Assembly (NCBI RefSeq): GCF_037153985.1 | Contig: NZ_JBBAYI010000009.1 | Location: 124,001 to 188,000, forward strand | Direction: 5' to 3' | From: Emticicia sp037153985 | Lineage (GTDB): Bacteria > Bacteroidota > Bacteroidia > Cytophagales > Spirosomataceae | Length of the DNA: 64,000 bases | Shown here: piece by piece, positions 58,301-63,955 of the stretch | Position numbering within the stretch: position 1 is the stretch's first letter | How the letters are laid out: every line of letters starts with the position of its first letter | The notes under the pieces: model-generated | The model's input: only the letters and a program-made list of their open reading frames with translations | The model's database searches: none | Told to the model about the DNA's origin: nothing | Position numbers and translations under genes: made by a program

Positions 58301-59432
58301 AGCAGCCTTGTCCTGCACAACTACCTACGTTTGTAGTGAATGTATAATTACCTACGGCTTTTATTGTCAGTGAGGTATCGGCATTTACTACGGCTTCGGT
58401 AGTGGTGTTGTTAATAGCTACCCCATTTCTGTACCATTGAATAGTTGTGCCATATTTATAAGGCGCAGGCACAAAAACGGTATATTGCTCACCAGTATAG
58501 ATATAAAGCGGCACAGAAAAACAACTGGTAGTAATGTCGTCTTCTGTTAAATTGCCGTTATTTGGAGTTGAGTCGCTGTCGGTATCGGCGGCATTGATAG
58601 AGGTAATTTCGGCTATATTAAAAAATACGCCTCTTTGCGTAACTTTGCCTACTAGCTCAAGGCTTACAGAGTCTCCAGGGCTTAAGCTGGAAACACTCCA
58701 TAACCCCTCGCCTGTACCTGCATTATAAGTAAAGTTTGCCCCGCCTGAGTGTGTATTGAGTGTAGCACCCGAAATCGGGAAATTATCTTTTACAACAATT
58801 GTAGTGGCCGTAGTAGCTCCTTGATTTTTTAACCAGAGTTTGTATTTGATAGTAGCTCCTAAAGCCGGAACTGCGTTGTCAATCTCGCTTCGTAACGATA
58901 AATCAACCGAAGCTGCTTTATTGGCAAATACCCCTAAAACAGAAAAAAGCATCAACAGAATTGTTGTTGCTACACCTTTAAACAAAGATGGCTTGGGTGA
59001 GGGTTCTTCTTCTCTATACCCTCCTTTATCAGTATATATTTCCGTAGTAATATGTGGTACCCATTCTTTGGCTTTGTCGTCATATAGGCTGGCTATCTGG
59101 TATTTTTTAGTAGAACTACTGGTATTAACAGTAGTAGTACTTTGGCTTGGCTCTAGCTTAGCTCTGATATTATACAACTGGCTAAGGGCATCAGCCTGTG
59201 AAGCAGCTAAGCGTTCTTGTTGCGGGTTTTCGTTATTTTCCATGACATTAGCTGTCAATGAGTTTTCAAAAGAGATGGCCTCGGGTGTTTTATGGGTAAA
59301 CTCCTGAGCTATTTTTCTAAAATAGAAACCAGCAATACCACTCAGCTTCTTAAGAAGTAGCAAAACGTTATTTGGTGTAGAAATATTTTTTAAAAAACTC
59401 TCTCGCTTGTTTGTGGTAAAGATATGTCTCAT
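49341..59432 (-). CDS. Giant adhesin-like surface protein with type IX secretion C-terminal domain
   Basis: A 3,363-residue protein. In order: a hydrophilic N-terminal stretch of about 150 residues, a signal-peptide-like helix (VATTILLMLFSVLGVF, about 155-170), a DUF11-type domain, three SdrD B-like domains (GSIGDFVWKD type) that likely bind Ca2+, two more DUF11 domains, ten Cys-containing Ig-like repeats of about 74 residues (GCNGTVVWS and SNPITVVV type), three related PxxxxDL repeats with GGTF..GTYYVFEK, then five 120-150-residue repeats (IGIAK..., NGSYDVTY), and a C-terminal gliding-motility-associated (type B) domain (SPNHDGVGD, IYIYNRWG, GTYYYVLIVDD). The last domain implies export by T9SS via PorP/SprF. 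The start is uncertain: TTG at 59438, ATG at 59432, or an internal ATG such as 59243. Function as adhesin or gliding filament is inference. Confidence 0.93.
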   Translation of the reverse strand: MRHIFTTNKRESFLKNISTPNNVLLLLKKLSGIAGFYFRKIAQEFTHKTPEAISFENSLTANVMENNENPQQERLAASQADALSQLYNIRAKLEPSQSTTTVNTSSSTKKYQIASLYDDKAKEWVPHITTEIYTDKGGYREEEPSPKPSLFKGVATTILLMLFSVLGVFANKAASVDLSLRSEIDNAVPALGATIKYKLWLKNQGATTATTIVVKDNFPISGATLNTHSGGANFTYNAGTGEGLWSVSSLSPGDSVSLELVGKVTQRGVFFNIAEITSINAADTDSDSTPNNGNLTEDDITTSCFSVPLYIYTGEQYTVFVPAPYKYGTTIQWYRNGVAINNTTTEAVVNADTSLTIKAVGNYTFTTNVGSCAGQGCCAIQVIQGPYGSIGDFVWKDKNDNGIQDAGEVGIKDVILELYTVNSKSQVSGTPIQKDTTDANGMYLFQNLLSGDYVVKITANKLSDTLRVSKKKDAGTDDTKDNDFSSATFYSHKITINVDSTGILKDNPNVDAGLYTPVGSIGDFVWNDSNNNGIQDGGEGGVSNVIMELYAANNTGSPVGTALAKDTTDGNGLYKFTNLVKGAYVVKLVTSSLPSGSILSSKKDTGSDDKIDNDFDNTTGLSQRITLNPDSASVDALKKDNLTIDAALYNPLGSIGDLVWKDVDNDGVKDIDEVGVKGGVLRLYAADSNGIPTGGILQTDTTDANGLYLFSNLTQGNYVVQVVKTSLPTGVVISDMIDKGGNDNTDSDFDSVTGNSAKISIDPTVVDKKDILTIDCALYEPVVCPTLTVSTTDADLCVGDSTYIKGIASNGSHIKWYLSAVGGSPVFTSNSNENHLVFPTTTTTYYAEIESLNPSCPNVRQPVVIVLNARPSLPSCAGVVDECIGKTINLNEYVINGATTPGGTFEWHTTANEKSPLVSTPATVGAGTYYLFEKSGAGCFSPPRLLKVNLKNCDTLIDLSLNKIVSNSTPYVGEHITYTITITNTGAHGATNVEVEDQMPAGLEFITSSFFTNNNGMLKASISNIAPNQTITLNYITKVLTLGDKINFAQISKADQKDVDSTPGNASTTSEDDNSKVIISPKTIRQMADLSLTKTVNKPNPVVGEQITYYINVVNSGNANATNVEVTDIVPDGLQVLTATGGDIMTITGNKVVAKFSQIEVGYAVNFQIVARVTGTSGTIRNSVQITKSDQDDSDSTPNNGVDKDEDDDDSVDIIINPAVCNPVVPLIACSNPFICTGESVTMTAIGCNGTIVWSTGATGNVITITPGSTNTYTAVCKVTDICISAASNPITVVVNAIAPPLISSNAASICVGGSAILTSSGCSGQTIWSTGTTASSITVSPTVATQYTAFCKTSTCISAQSNPVTINVGGSLTPPVISANKTTVCPGNSVTLTSSNCAGSLSWSNGMSGSSITFVPDSTKSYTATCSSVGCGSQVSNTLKVTVSSSVGTPVISADKVNVCAGSNVNLSVTGCNGNISWFNGVNSPFIAVSPATTTTYTVTCSFGDCSVTASKVVNVLPLPSAPILTSAKNNICSGESVILTANNCNGSISWSNGATTFTVTVNPTITTTYTAICNIGGCNSVSSAPLTVNVSNSGTTIVASKDSICVGSSVLLTASGCSGNLSWSTGSTASAITVSPTTTTNYTVTCAASSCNGTASKTINVNAQVATPPVISASSTNLCQSGNVTLTATGCNGTVVWSNMQTGTSITANVTSTSVFAAACRIGDCESGKSNSITVNVGKFGKPVITTSQPVICTSDGATLTATGCESVTIWSNGLTGSSITVKPVTTTDYTAVCKSAQGTCTSDESDKITITVTSQPDAPIIACTCARPRICKGDTLTLKALGCSGTFVWSTGQTTSSIVVSPQETQVYTVICKLGSCESAPSAAATVNVGSPAPPLISCKKPQICNGTSTQLEGAGCVGTVKWSDGQVGAIINVSPSAVTSYWAVCDAGKCQSEKSNTITVQVTGSGLRKPTTKDLVNVCPYTHVDLTTGVTSALSSQGGTFVFRKGNSPDSALVATPSSVGTGTYYVFEKAGNGCFSEGSRINVQITTCNNISCTNNPATAQAGKDTSICVSSDFYPLKGRIGGAAQSARWLADGNGTFDNSLSLTAKYYYTKEDIARGYVNFKLITNDPDDNGPCKADTSAFKLSLRGVSVVPAIQPNRSPNICAGDSVILTIQDTGRYLWSTGDTTKSIVVKTAGTYSAKLLNTQGCASLSSNSIAVSVNNAIAAPTVISPIKNACPATTADLTNAITSTPRTQGGVFEFHTAASKSSPLLANASSVGAGTYYVLEKSLTGCYSPTSPIVVTIDNCTTPPVDTAKVELGIVITGSKVELQVGDPIVYTITVTNNTVHTATNVHITNILPKGITITSATPGLTAFGTDSLISVIGTFPGGAVKTYTYTAITNKAGIISNIAKITKLDQVDPILSNNTSQWDIKCSTCQETCVGMSLAADTTRQSNGSYNVTFRAFLESCGNVKLEQVKITEDLSTMFGAPVTYTIVQKPTVGTGSKLIPNDAFNGSSDTNLTIPAGSVLEAGLVDTVKFVVNIVPNGSEGPFSTNAIVSAKGNTVFGIQQSASDVSNNGIYINKSSAEPTVIRLYKSPSIGLAKIVLDTVQKANGSYDVTYQFLIKNNGALPLTNVVLNDTLSKVFKSPATFSVLNSPVRNTSSQLVINSAFNGSTDTRLTLSGSTLAVGKTDTIRFTVNLHPDTLKLFANTAVINASGTLANSTTENVKELSNAGTNPDAPGNNPTNLNLDTGGMSSIEIPCIGIALYVKDTVRQANGSYNITFHSIIKNCGNLTLSNIQLCDTLLNTFPSPVEASIAQAPTVSAGSQLAPNSSYNGASNSCLLLSTSTIAPGKVDTVKWVVNVKLNGNKGPFKNTVIVSGKTPGGITISDVSNDGVNPNPEGSTPTIINFNVLPEAMIGIAKQASTPVKVSDKTYDITFKFKVKNYGNTDFTGVQVQDNLAVTFGDSVRIDSVNVIADAGFVVNSNYTGRGDLIHLLVDSTSTLPKNTSREITLFARITLATQSLINFSNQALAIGRYPLNKTTDDLSTNGLDPDPDGNGTPKDNSLATPIILNDNVNPNPTGPTPLGIAKMAKLDTAQNADDTYNLSYTVIVKNYGSRPLSNIQLRDSLETVFADSTEFIISAPITVSAGSKLKLNEDFNGRNNINMLVADSSTLAPGASDTLMIKLRILTQKKGNAIFTNTIYGTAKDTTATVTDMSQAGMNPDPDADGNPGNNNIPTLVRLGEGSGEPPVLDSLAIVPEGFSPNHDGVGDKFVIKGVNNTTRNAKIYIYNRWGTLIYKNEDFGKSDGWDGIANNGLMVLNKVQEVPDGTYYYVLIVDDLWNGKPQIGFISVVR
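49690..52100 (-). repeat. Five tandem long repeats in the adhesin C-terminal half
   Basis: Copies begin VGMSLAADT, IGLAKIVLD, IGIALYVKD, IGIAKQAST and LGIAKMAKL (each with a V/I/L-G-x-A/S start), each ending in an S-N/Q-x-G-x-N/D-P motif; 100-150 residues each, protein identity moderate, so old duplication. Confidence 0.75.
53530..55765 (-). repeat. Ten tandem ~74-residue Cys-containing Ig-like repeats in the adhesin
   Basis: Each unit follows P-x-I, C-x-G-x-S-V-x-L-T, G-C-x-G-x-x-x-W-S-x-G, I-x-V-x-P, Y-T-x-x-C and C-x-S-x-x-S-N. Four Cys per unit suggest two disulfides. DNA-level identity is moderate, so not a simple tandem array. Confidence 0.8.
57090..58275 (-). repeat. Three SdrD B-like repeats in the adhesin
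   Basis: The motif GSIGDxVWxDxxNDGIQDxGE and DTTDANGLYLF recurs at three positions (DNA about 58.3, 57.9 and 57.5 kb), with D/N-rich loops typical of Ca2+-binding B repeats. Confidence 0.82.
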
Positions 59433-59774
59433 CTGCAAATATTTTTAATATTCACTTTACTAATTGGGTTAATTCCACACAATAGCTTACTATAATCAGA
59501 TATATAGGATCTAAAATTGTGCCAAAGTTTTTTACAGCGTATCACAGTTAAATCGGGTTTTTGCTGATATTATCAGCAATAGCATAATTTATGGCATAAT
59601 TTTCTATGCGAAATTTGATATTTCGCTAAAATTGTGCCAATTTTTTTGGTACGGGATAGGTCAATCTCAGAAAAAAAAGGATGTCGTAAAAAATATATCT
59701 TTGAAAAAACATATTTTTCAAAGCATAGGCAGTTCGAAGAAAACTTGTAAAAGCAAAGATAAAATGTAGACCGT
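59433..59774 (-). promoter_or_regulatory. Structured leader and regulatory region of the giant adhesin
   Basis: In about 340 bases: a minus-strand -7 box TATCTTTG (complement of 59754-59761); a hairpin (CTTTGAAAAA 59699-59708 with its inverse 59714-59723); a 15-base direct repeat CTAAAATTGTGCCAA at 59511-59525 and 59626-59640; dyads GCGAAAT-N5-ATTTCGC (59608-59626) and TGCTGATA-N1-TATCAGCA (59562-59578); and GCATAATTT twice (59582, 59594). The upstream copy of the 15-mer reads TTGGCAC-N5-TAGC on the minus strand (59640-59625), a GG-N10-GC match to sigma-54 promoters. Confidence 0.5.
59625..59640 (-). promoter_or_regulatory. Sigma-54-like -24/-12 element
   Basis: Minus strand TGGCAC, five bases, TAGC keeps the GG-N10-GC spacing with one mismatch in the -12 TTGC. 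The other copy of the repeat (59511-59525) has GA instead of GC. Sigma-54 use here is inference. Confidence 0.35.
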
Positions 59775-59820
59775 AAAAATAAAATGCTATCAGAGAATAT
59801 TCTGACAGCGTTTTATTTTT
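59775..59820 (-). terminator. Intrinsic terminator of the 69-residue protein gene
   Basis: A long stem with one mismatch (59775-59794 and 59801-59820), ending in T-rich DNA on the minus strand, begins at the stop codon. It insulates the adhesin region from upstream transcription. Confidence 0.8.
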
Positions 59821-60028
59821 ATTCAAGTATCTGGCACTGATAGCCGTTTATTGTGATAAGTTTAATGATGCGCTCATTAGAAAAACCTTCTCCTTCAACC
59901 CGCAAAATTCTATCACAGTCGTCCAGATCAAAGCTAATTTTGAGTAGGGGAAATTGCTGTCTGAGTTTCTCAAAAAGTAAAACAGCTTGATTTCTTTCCT
60001 GAATATTTGTTTTAAAAACCTCTACCAT
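59819..60028 (-). CDS. Conserved-looking small protein, 69 residues
   Basis: The 69-residue sequence alternates helix (NQAVLLFEKLRQQFPLL) and strand (KISFDLDDCDRILRVEG, IIKLITINGYQCQILE) in the beta-alpha-beta pattern of ferredoxin-like/HMA-type folds, but it lacks the paired CxxC metal motif. An ATG start and a strong terminator support a real gene. Family not recognised. Confidence 0.6.
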   Translation of the reverse strand: MVEVFKTNIQERNQAVLLFEKLRQQFPLLKISFDLDDCDRILRVEGEGFSNERIIKLITINGYQCQILE

Positions 60029-60119
60029 AGTATTGATTTCTATTAATAAATAACTGATAAACCTTTGTTATAAAACAAACAAATGTATAGTTGAAAATAA
60101 TTGATAATCAGGTACTTAG

Positions 60120-60551
60120 CTAAGCGGGCTGATTGAAGTCGTAGCTTATCATCCAGTTAATGCCGAATTTGTCGATACAGGTGCCAAAATAGGCACCCCA
60201 GAAGGTTTCCTCTAAAGGCATGGTTATTTTGCCGCCCGCCGATAAGCCCTCAAACAGATTTTTAGCTTCGGTTTCGCTTCCGGTACCAACAAAAATATGT
60301 TGGCTATTGCCTTGAATCAACGAAAAACCCTGCGATTCCAGCGCGTCAGTTCCCATCAGGGTATCGGTTTTACCAATGGGTAAAGCGATATACATTATTT
60401 TTTCCTGCTCTTCTGCCGACAAGGTTAGGCCTTCGGGTGTATCTTTGAAACGCTGAAGCCACGTAAATTCTCCACCAAAAACAGACCTGTAAAACCTGAA
60501 AGCCTCTTCGGTTTTACCAGCAAAATTGAGATATGTGCTGATTTTTGTCAT
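60120..60551 (-). CDS. VOC family protein (PhnB/3-demethylubiquinone-methyltransferase-like fold)
   Basis: A 143-residue protein with the paired beta-alpha-beta-beta-beta modules of the vicinal oxygen chelate superfamily: ISTYLNFAGKTEEAFRFYRSVFGGEF at the start and PLEETFWGAYFGTCIDKFGINWMISYDF at the end, typical of the PhnB-like branch. Metal and substrate are unknown. It stands alone, divergent from the GlxA-type regulator gene. Confidence 0.87.
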   Translation of the reverse strand: MTKISTYLNFAGKTEEAFRFYRSVFGGEFTWLQRFKDTPEGLTLSAEEQEKIMYIALPIGKTDTLMGTDALESQGFSLIQGNSQHIFVGTGSETEAKNLFEGLSAGGKITMPLEETFWGAYFGTCIDKFGINWMISYDFNQPA

Positions 60552-60683
60552 TGCTTATGAAAAATTTAATGATGAATGAACAGAACAAAATTAAGGAACA
60601 AATTCTGGTTGTACAGGTGCTGAAAAAGTCAATTTTAGGGGGTATTTGAGACATTTTTTTTTAATTTTACAGAAAAAAAATAT

Positions 60684-61655
60684 ATGCTCAAGATTGGTAT
60701 TTTACTGCCCCACGACTACCGATTGTTAAGTGTAGCAGCCATACTGGATGTATTGGAAGCTGCCAATAAAATTTATAGCGCAAGCGAAAAAGCAATGCCG
60801 TTTGACATTGGGCTGTATCAGATTACCGACGAATCCACAAATTTTAATGGGTCTTTTCATGGGTATCAGGTAAGGTCTATTGCTGACGAAAAATTTATAG
60901 AATTGATTCTGATTCCGGCATTTAATACGGAAAACATGAGGCAAACTATCATGAAAAACTACGCTTATTTGCCGTGGTTAAACAGGCAGTTTCAGCGTGG
61001 TGCAGAAATCGGCTCTTTCTGTACAGGAACCTTCTTGCTAGCCGCCAGTGGGCTGCTTAATGGCAAAATTGCTACCACTCATGTAGACGCGTGTACGGCT
61101 TTCACTGCTTCTTTTCCTGAAGTTTTATTGCGGGGCGATAAAACCGTAACACAAGACGGAAGGCTTTACACAAGTGGGGGTTCTACGTCGAGTTTTCATT
61201 TGTTGTTGCATCTGGTACAACGCTATTGTAGCAAAGATGTGGCTGTAAAAATAGCCAAGATTTTCGCCATTGATATGGACCGGAACAGGCAGTCTTACTT
61301 TAGTACTTTTCAACCACTTCGCGACCATAACGACACCATAGTAGCTATGGTTCAACAAAAAATAGAAGCTAATTACCGCAACGCCGAAACAATTGAAGAG
61401 TTAATAAAGGATGTACCGTCGAGCCGCAGAAATGTGTTAAGACGGTTTAAACAAATTACTGGTATTCCACCTATCGAATACCTTCAGCAAATCCGTATTG
61501 AAGCCGCCAAAAAACTACTGGAACAAACCAACCAGCACATGGGAGAAGTAATCTTTAGCTCTGGTTATAATGACCCCAAGGCATTCAGACGAATTTTCAG
61601 AAAGATTGTAGGCATGACCCCAACGGCGTATCGAGAGAAGTTTCAGACAAACTAA
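60684..61655 (+). CDS. GlxA-family transcriptional regulator (DJ-1/PfpI plus AraC)
   Basis: A 323-residue regulator with an N-terminal class I glutamine-amidotransferase-like domain (residues 1-190; the nucleophile-elbow region reads GSFCTGTFLLAASGLL, Cys113) and a C-terminal AraC helix-turn-helix (about 215-320; IEELIKDVPSSRRNVLRRFKQITGIPPIEYLQQIRIEAAKKLL). The elbow Cys is present but the Glu/His partners for catalysis are not obvious, so the domain likely senses a ligand. A near-paralogue lies at 62968. It is convergent with a DUF1801 gene. Confidence 0.92.
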   Translation: MLKIGILLPHDYRLLSVAAILDVLEAANKIYSASEKAMPFDIGLYQITDESTNFNGSFHGYQVRSIADEKFIELILIPAFNTENMRQTIMKNYAYLPWLNRQFQRGAEIGSFCTGTFLLAASGLLNGKIATTHVDACTAFTASFPEVLLRGDKTVTQDGRLYTSGGSTSSFHLLLHLVQRYCSKDVAVKIAKIFAIDMDRNRQSYFSTFQPLRDHNDTIVAMVQQKIEANYRNAETIEELIKDVPSSRRNVLRRFKQITGIPPIEYLQQIRIEAAKKLLEQTNQHMGEVIFSSGYNDPKAFRRIFRKIVGMTPTAYREKFQTN

Positions 61656-61658
61656 ATC

Positions 61659-61701
61659 TTATCAGGAGCCAATATCAGCCATATTCATTAGCTCCTGATA
61701 A
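61659..61701. terminator. Bidirectional hairpin between the GlxA-type and DUF1801 genes
   Basis: An 11-bp stem (61659-61669 with 61691-61701) encloses a second 5-bp inner stem. It lies in the 57-base gap between convergent genes. Confidence 0.6.
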
Positions 61702-61711
61702 TCAGGCTGGT

Positions 61712-62083
61712 TTAGCTGTCCAGCATATCTACTAATTGGTTCAGAATTCGCACAAGTTCGTTTTTATGGGTTTCTATTTCTGCCATATTTTTGAAGTAAG
61801 TCATGCGTCTTGAGACATAATTCCCAATCAGAATTGGCGAAACAATTTTTTCGATGTTCGGGTGATGAAAAACCAGATGTACGTGTTCGGTAGCGCGTGG
61901 GTTAAACGTCAGCAGGTCTTCTTTGTAATAATAACTTGGAGCCGCCCATTTGATACGTTCATTGATTTTATTGTTTGCTTGTTTAATTATATGCCTGACA
62001 GCCTCTATTTCATGGATGAGTGGATGCTCAAGTTTATTCATAAAATCAATTACCTTTTCTGCATCTGATATGTTCTTTGCCAT
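61712..62083 (-). CDS. DUF1801 domain protein
   Basis: A 123-residue protein of the YdhG/DUF1801 type: DFMNKLEHPLIHEIEAVRHIIKQANNKINERIKWAAPSYYY is diagnostic, followed by the beta region with HVHLVFHH. The frame runs to 62128, but the ATG at 62083 is four bases after the stop of the upstream dihydrofolate-reductase-like gene, as expected for a coupled pair. Function unknown. Confidence 0.87.
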   Translation of the reverse strand: MAKNISDAEKVIDFMNKLEHPLIHEIEAVRHIIKQANNKINERIKWAAPSYYYKEDLLTFNPRATEHVHLVFHHPNIEKIVSPILIGNYVSRRMTYFKNMAEIETHKNELVRILNQLVDMLDS

Positions 62084-62087
62084 AACT

Positions 62088-62666
62088 CTATTGTTTAGCA
62101 GGGGCATAACAGAGTAGCACAATACCACAACTGAACGACTGACTCCTGATTAGTTCTAAACCAAAATTTTGTGTTAAGTCAGCAAAAATTGATTTGCCTT
62201 TGCCAATAGCAGTTGGGTTTATAAAAAGATGATACTCGTCAATCAGATTATGCTGTATAAACGATGAAACCATACTTACACCGCCATAAAGGAGGATGTC
62301 GGAGCCTTCCTGACTTTTCAACTCCCGAACGGTTTCAAATAAATCTCCACTGGCAATGGTGGTATTTTTCCAGCTACCAGTTGTTAATGTTTTCGAAAAA
62401 ACTATTTTTGGTTTATTGTTAAAATCTCTTGCAATTTCTCTTTCTTTTTCGCTGCTTTCCATGTTTTGTTCAGCAGCAGGCCAGTGCATCGACATCCCTT
62501 GATAAAGCACTCTTCCTACAATAAATGTATCTGCCGAGTTGGTCAGGTCGCCTACATATTGTTGCAGGGCATCATCCCAATTAAAAGTTACCCAGTCCAT
62601 TTCTCCGTTAGGGCCGCAAACAAATCCATCGGCTGTTACCTGCATCTGTAATTTGATTTTTCTCAT
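62088..62666 (-). CDS. Dihydrofolate reductase family protein (RibD C-terminal-like)
   Basis: A 192-residue NADPH-binding-fold protein: RKIKLQMQVTADGFVCGPNGEMDW at the start, VGRVLYQGM, then the glycine-rich SDILLYGGVSMVSSFIQ loop and a terminal strand LIRSQSFSCGIVLLCY. This is the YyaP/RibD-C type found widely in Bacteroidota, usually beside DUF1801-like genes. The substrate is not known, and it should not be taken as folate enzyme without test. Confidence 0.9.
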   Translation of the reverse strand: MRKIKLQMQVTADGFVCGPNGEMDWVTFNWDDALQQYVGDLTNSADTFIVGRVLYQGMSMHWPAAEQNMESSEKEREIARDFNNKPKIVFSKTLTTGSWKNTTIASGDLFETVRELKSQEGSDILLYGGVSMVSSFIQHNLIDEYHLFINPTAIGKGKSIFADLTQNFGLELIRSQSFSCGIVLLCYAPAKQ

Positions 62667-62967
62667 GTGTGTTAAGTTTTAAAAGTTTAAAAGTGAATTT
62701 TTATAGTTTATTTGTTCGTTTAAATTGCTGTATGTACATAAGCAAACATTTGCTAGTGCATTTATCAAATTTACTATTAACAAGGCAATTTTTTTGCTGC
62801 CAATAATTATTTTTTAATGCCTGATTTTAAGGCTTGTAATTTGGGACTAGTCTAAGTATAAATACTGATGTTTGCCTTTACAAAATTATAGCTATTTATT
62901 AACTTTGATGTGGTATAAAAACGACAATAAAAGGGTCAAACCCGACAGATTATTTAGCTTTAACTCT
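62667..62967. other. Divergent intergenic region, 301 bases
   Basis: AT-rich and non-coding. TAACTTTG (62900-62907) fits the -7 box for the GlxA-type gene at 62968; no other element was recognised. Confidence 0.45.
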
Positions 62968-63945
62968 ATGAAAAACATTACTATACTGGTTCCTGAAAAT
63001 GCTGTACTGGCAAGTGTTAACGACCCCCGCAATATATTTACGTCAATCAATCAGTTTTTGGAGGCAGATGGTAAAAAACCACTATTTAGTGTGCAATTGG
63101 TGGGGCTTACCAAAGATGTAAAACTGCATGACGGAATGTTTACAGTGCATACCGATGCCGTTATTGATAACGTTCATAAAACGGACCTTGTGTTTGTGCC
63201 AGCTATAAGCGGAGATATAAAAACTACCCTTGAACTGAACAAAGGATTTATTCCATGGATTATTAGTCAGTACGAAAATGGTGCAGAAGTATGTAGCCTT
63301 TGTGTGGGTGCTTTCTTATTGGCCTCAACAGGTCTTGTAAACGGAAAGAGTTGTTCTACTCACTGGTTATTTGTAAATCAGTTCAGAGAGATGTTTCCTG
63401 AGGTAAATCTTGTAGATGCCAGAATTGTGACAGAAGACCAAGGTGTGTACTCAAGCGGAGGAGCAACTTCTTACTGGAACTTGCTGTTGCATCTGGTAGA
63501 AAAGTATACAAGCCGCGACATGGCCATCAGGGCAGCTAAATACTTTGCCATTGATATAGAGCGAAATAGTCAGGCATCGTTCATGATATTTAACGGACAG
63601 AAAGGGCATGAAGATGATGCCGTAAAAAAAGCGCAGGAATTTATAGAACGGAACTTTGAAGAAAAAATTACGCTCGACCAACTTTCTGATATGTTTGCCA
63701 TTGGACGCAGAAGTTTTGAGCGTCGGTTTAAAAAAGCTACTAATAATACGGTAACAGAATATATTCAGCGGGTTAAAATTGAAGTAGCCAAAAAACACTT
63801 TGAAACCAGCAGGAAGAATATCACCGAGGTAATGTATGATGTGGGCTATACCGACAACAAGGCTTTCAGAAGCACCTTCAAGAAAGTAACGGGGTTGTCG
63901 CCTATTGCTTATAAAAACAAATATAACAGAAGTGCATTGTTTTGA
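62968..63945 (+). CDS. GlxA-family transcriptional regulator, second copy
   Basis: A 325-residue protein with the same architecture as the one at 60684: DJ-1/PfpI-like domain (elbow CSLCVGAFLLASTGL) and AraC HTH (TLDQLSDMFAIGRRSFERRFKKATNNTVTEYIQRVKI). Frame opens at a TTG (62872), but a promoter-like TAACTTTG lies at 62900-62907, downstream of that TTG, so the ATG at 62968 is the likely start. Both copies share a GGxTSxxxLLLHLV segment and ATG-proximal strand, consistent with an old duplication. It ends at a hairpin overlapping its stop. Confidence 0.9.
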   Translation: MKNITILVPENAVLASVNDPRNIFTSINQFLEADGKKPLFSVQLVGLTKDVKLHDGMFTVHTDAVIDNVHKTDLVFVPAISGDIKTTLELNKGFIPWIISQYENGAEVCSLCVGAFLLASTGLVNGKSCSTHWLFVNQFREMFPEVNLVDARIVTEDQGVYSSGGATSYWNLLLHLVEKYTSRDMAIRAAKYFAIDIERNSQASFMIFNGQKGHEDDAVKKAQEFIERNFEEKITLDQLSDMFAIGRRSFERRFKKATNNTVTEYIQRVKIEVAKKHFETSRKNITEVMYDVGYTDNKAFRSTFKKVTGLSPIAYKNKYNRSALF

Positions 63946-63955
63946 TGCACTTCTG
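63926..63955 (+). terminator. Hairpin overlapping the stop codon of the second GlxA-type gene
   Basis: A 12-bp perfect stem (63926-63937 with 63944-63955) and seven-base loop; no T-run follows, so a processing or weak termination role is possible. Confidence 0.55.

Noticed and set aside
59511..59525. Second copy of the 15-mer as a sigma-54 promoter
   Set aside because: At the -12 position it reads GA instead of GC, so only the 59625-59640 copy is a fair candidate.
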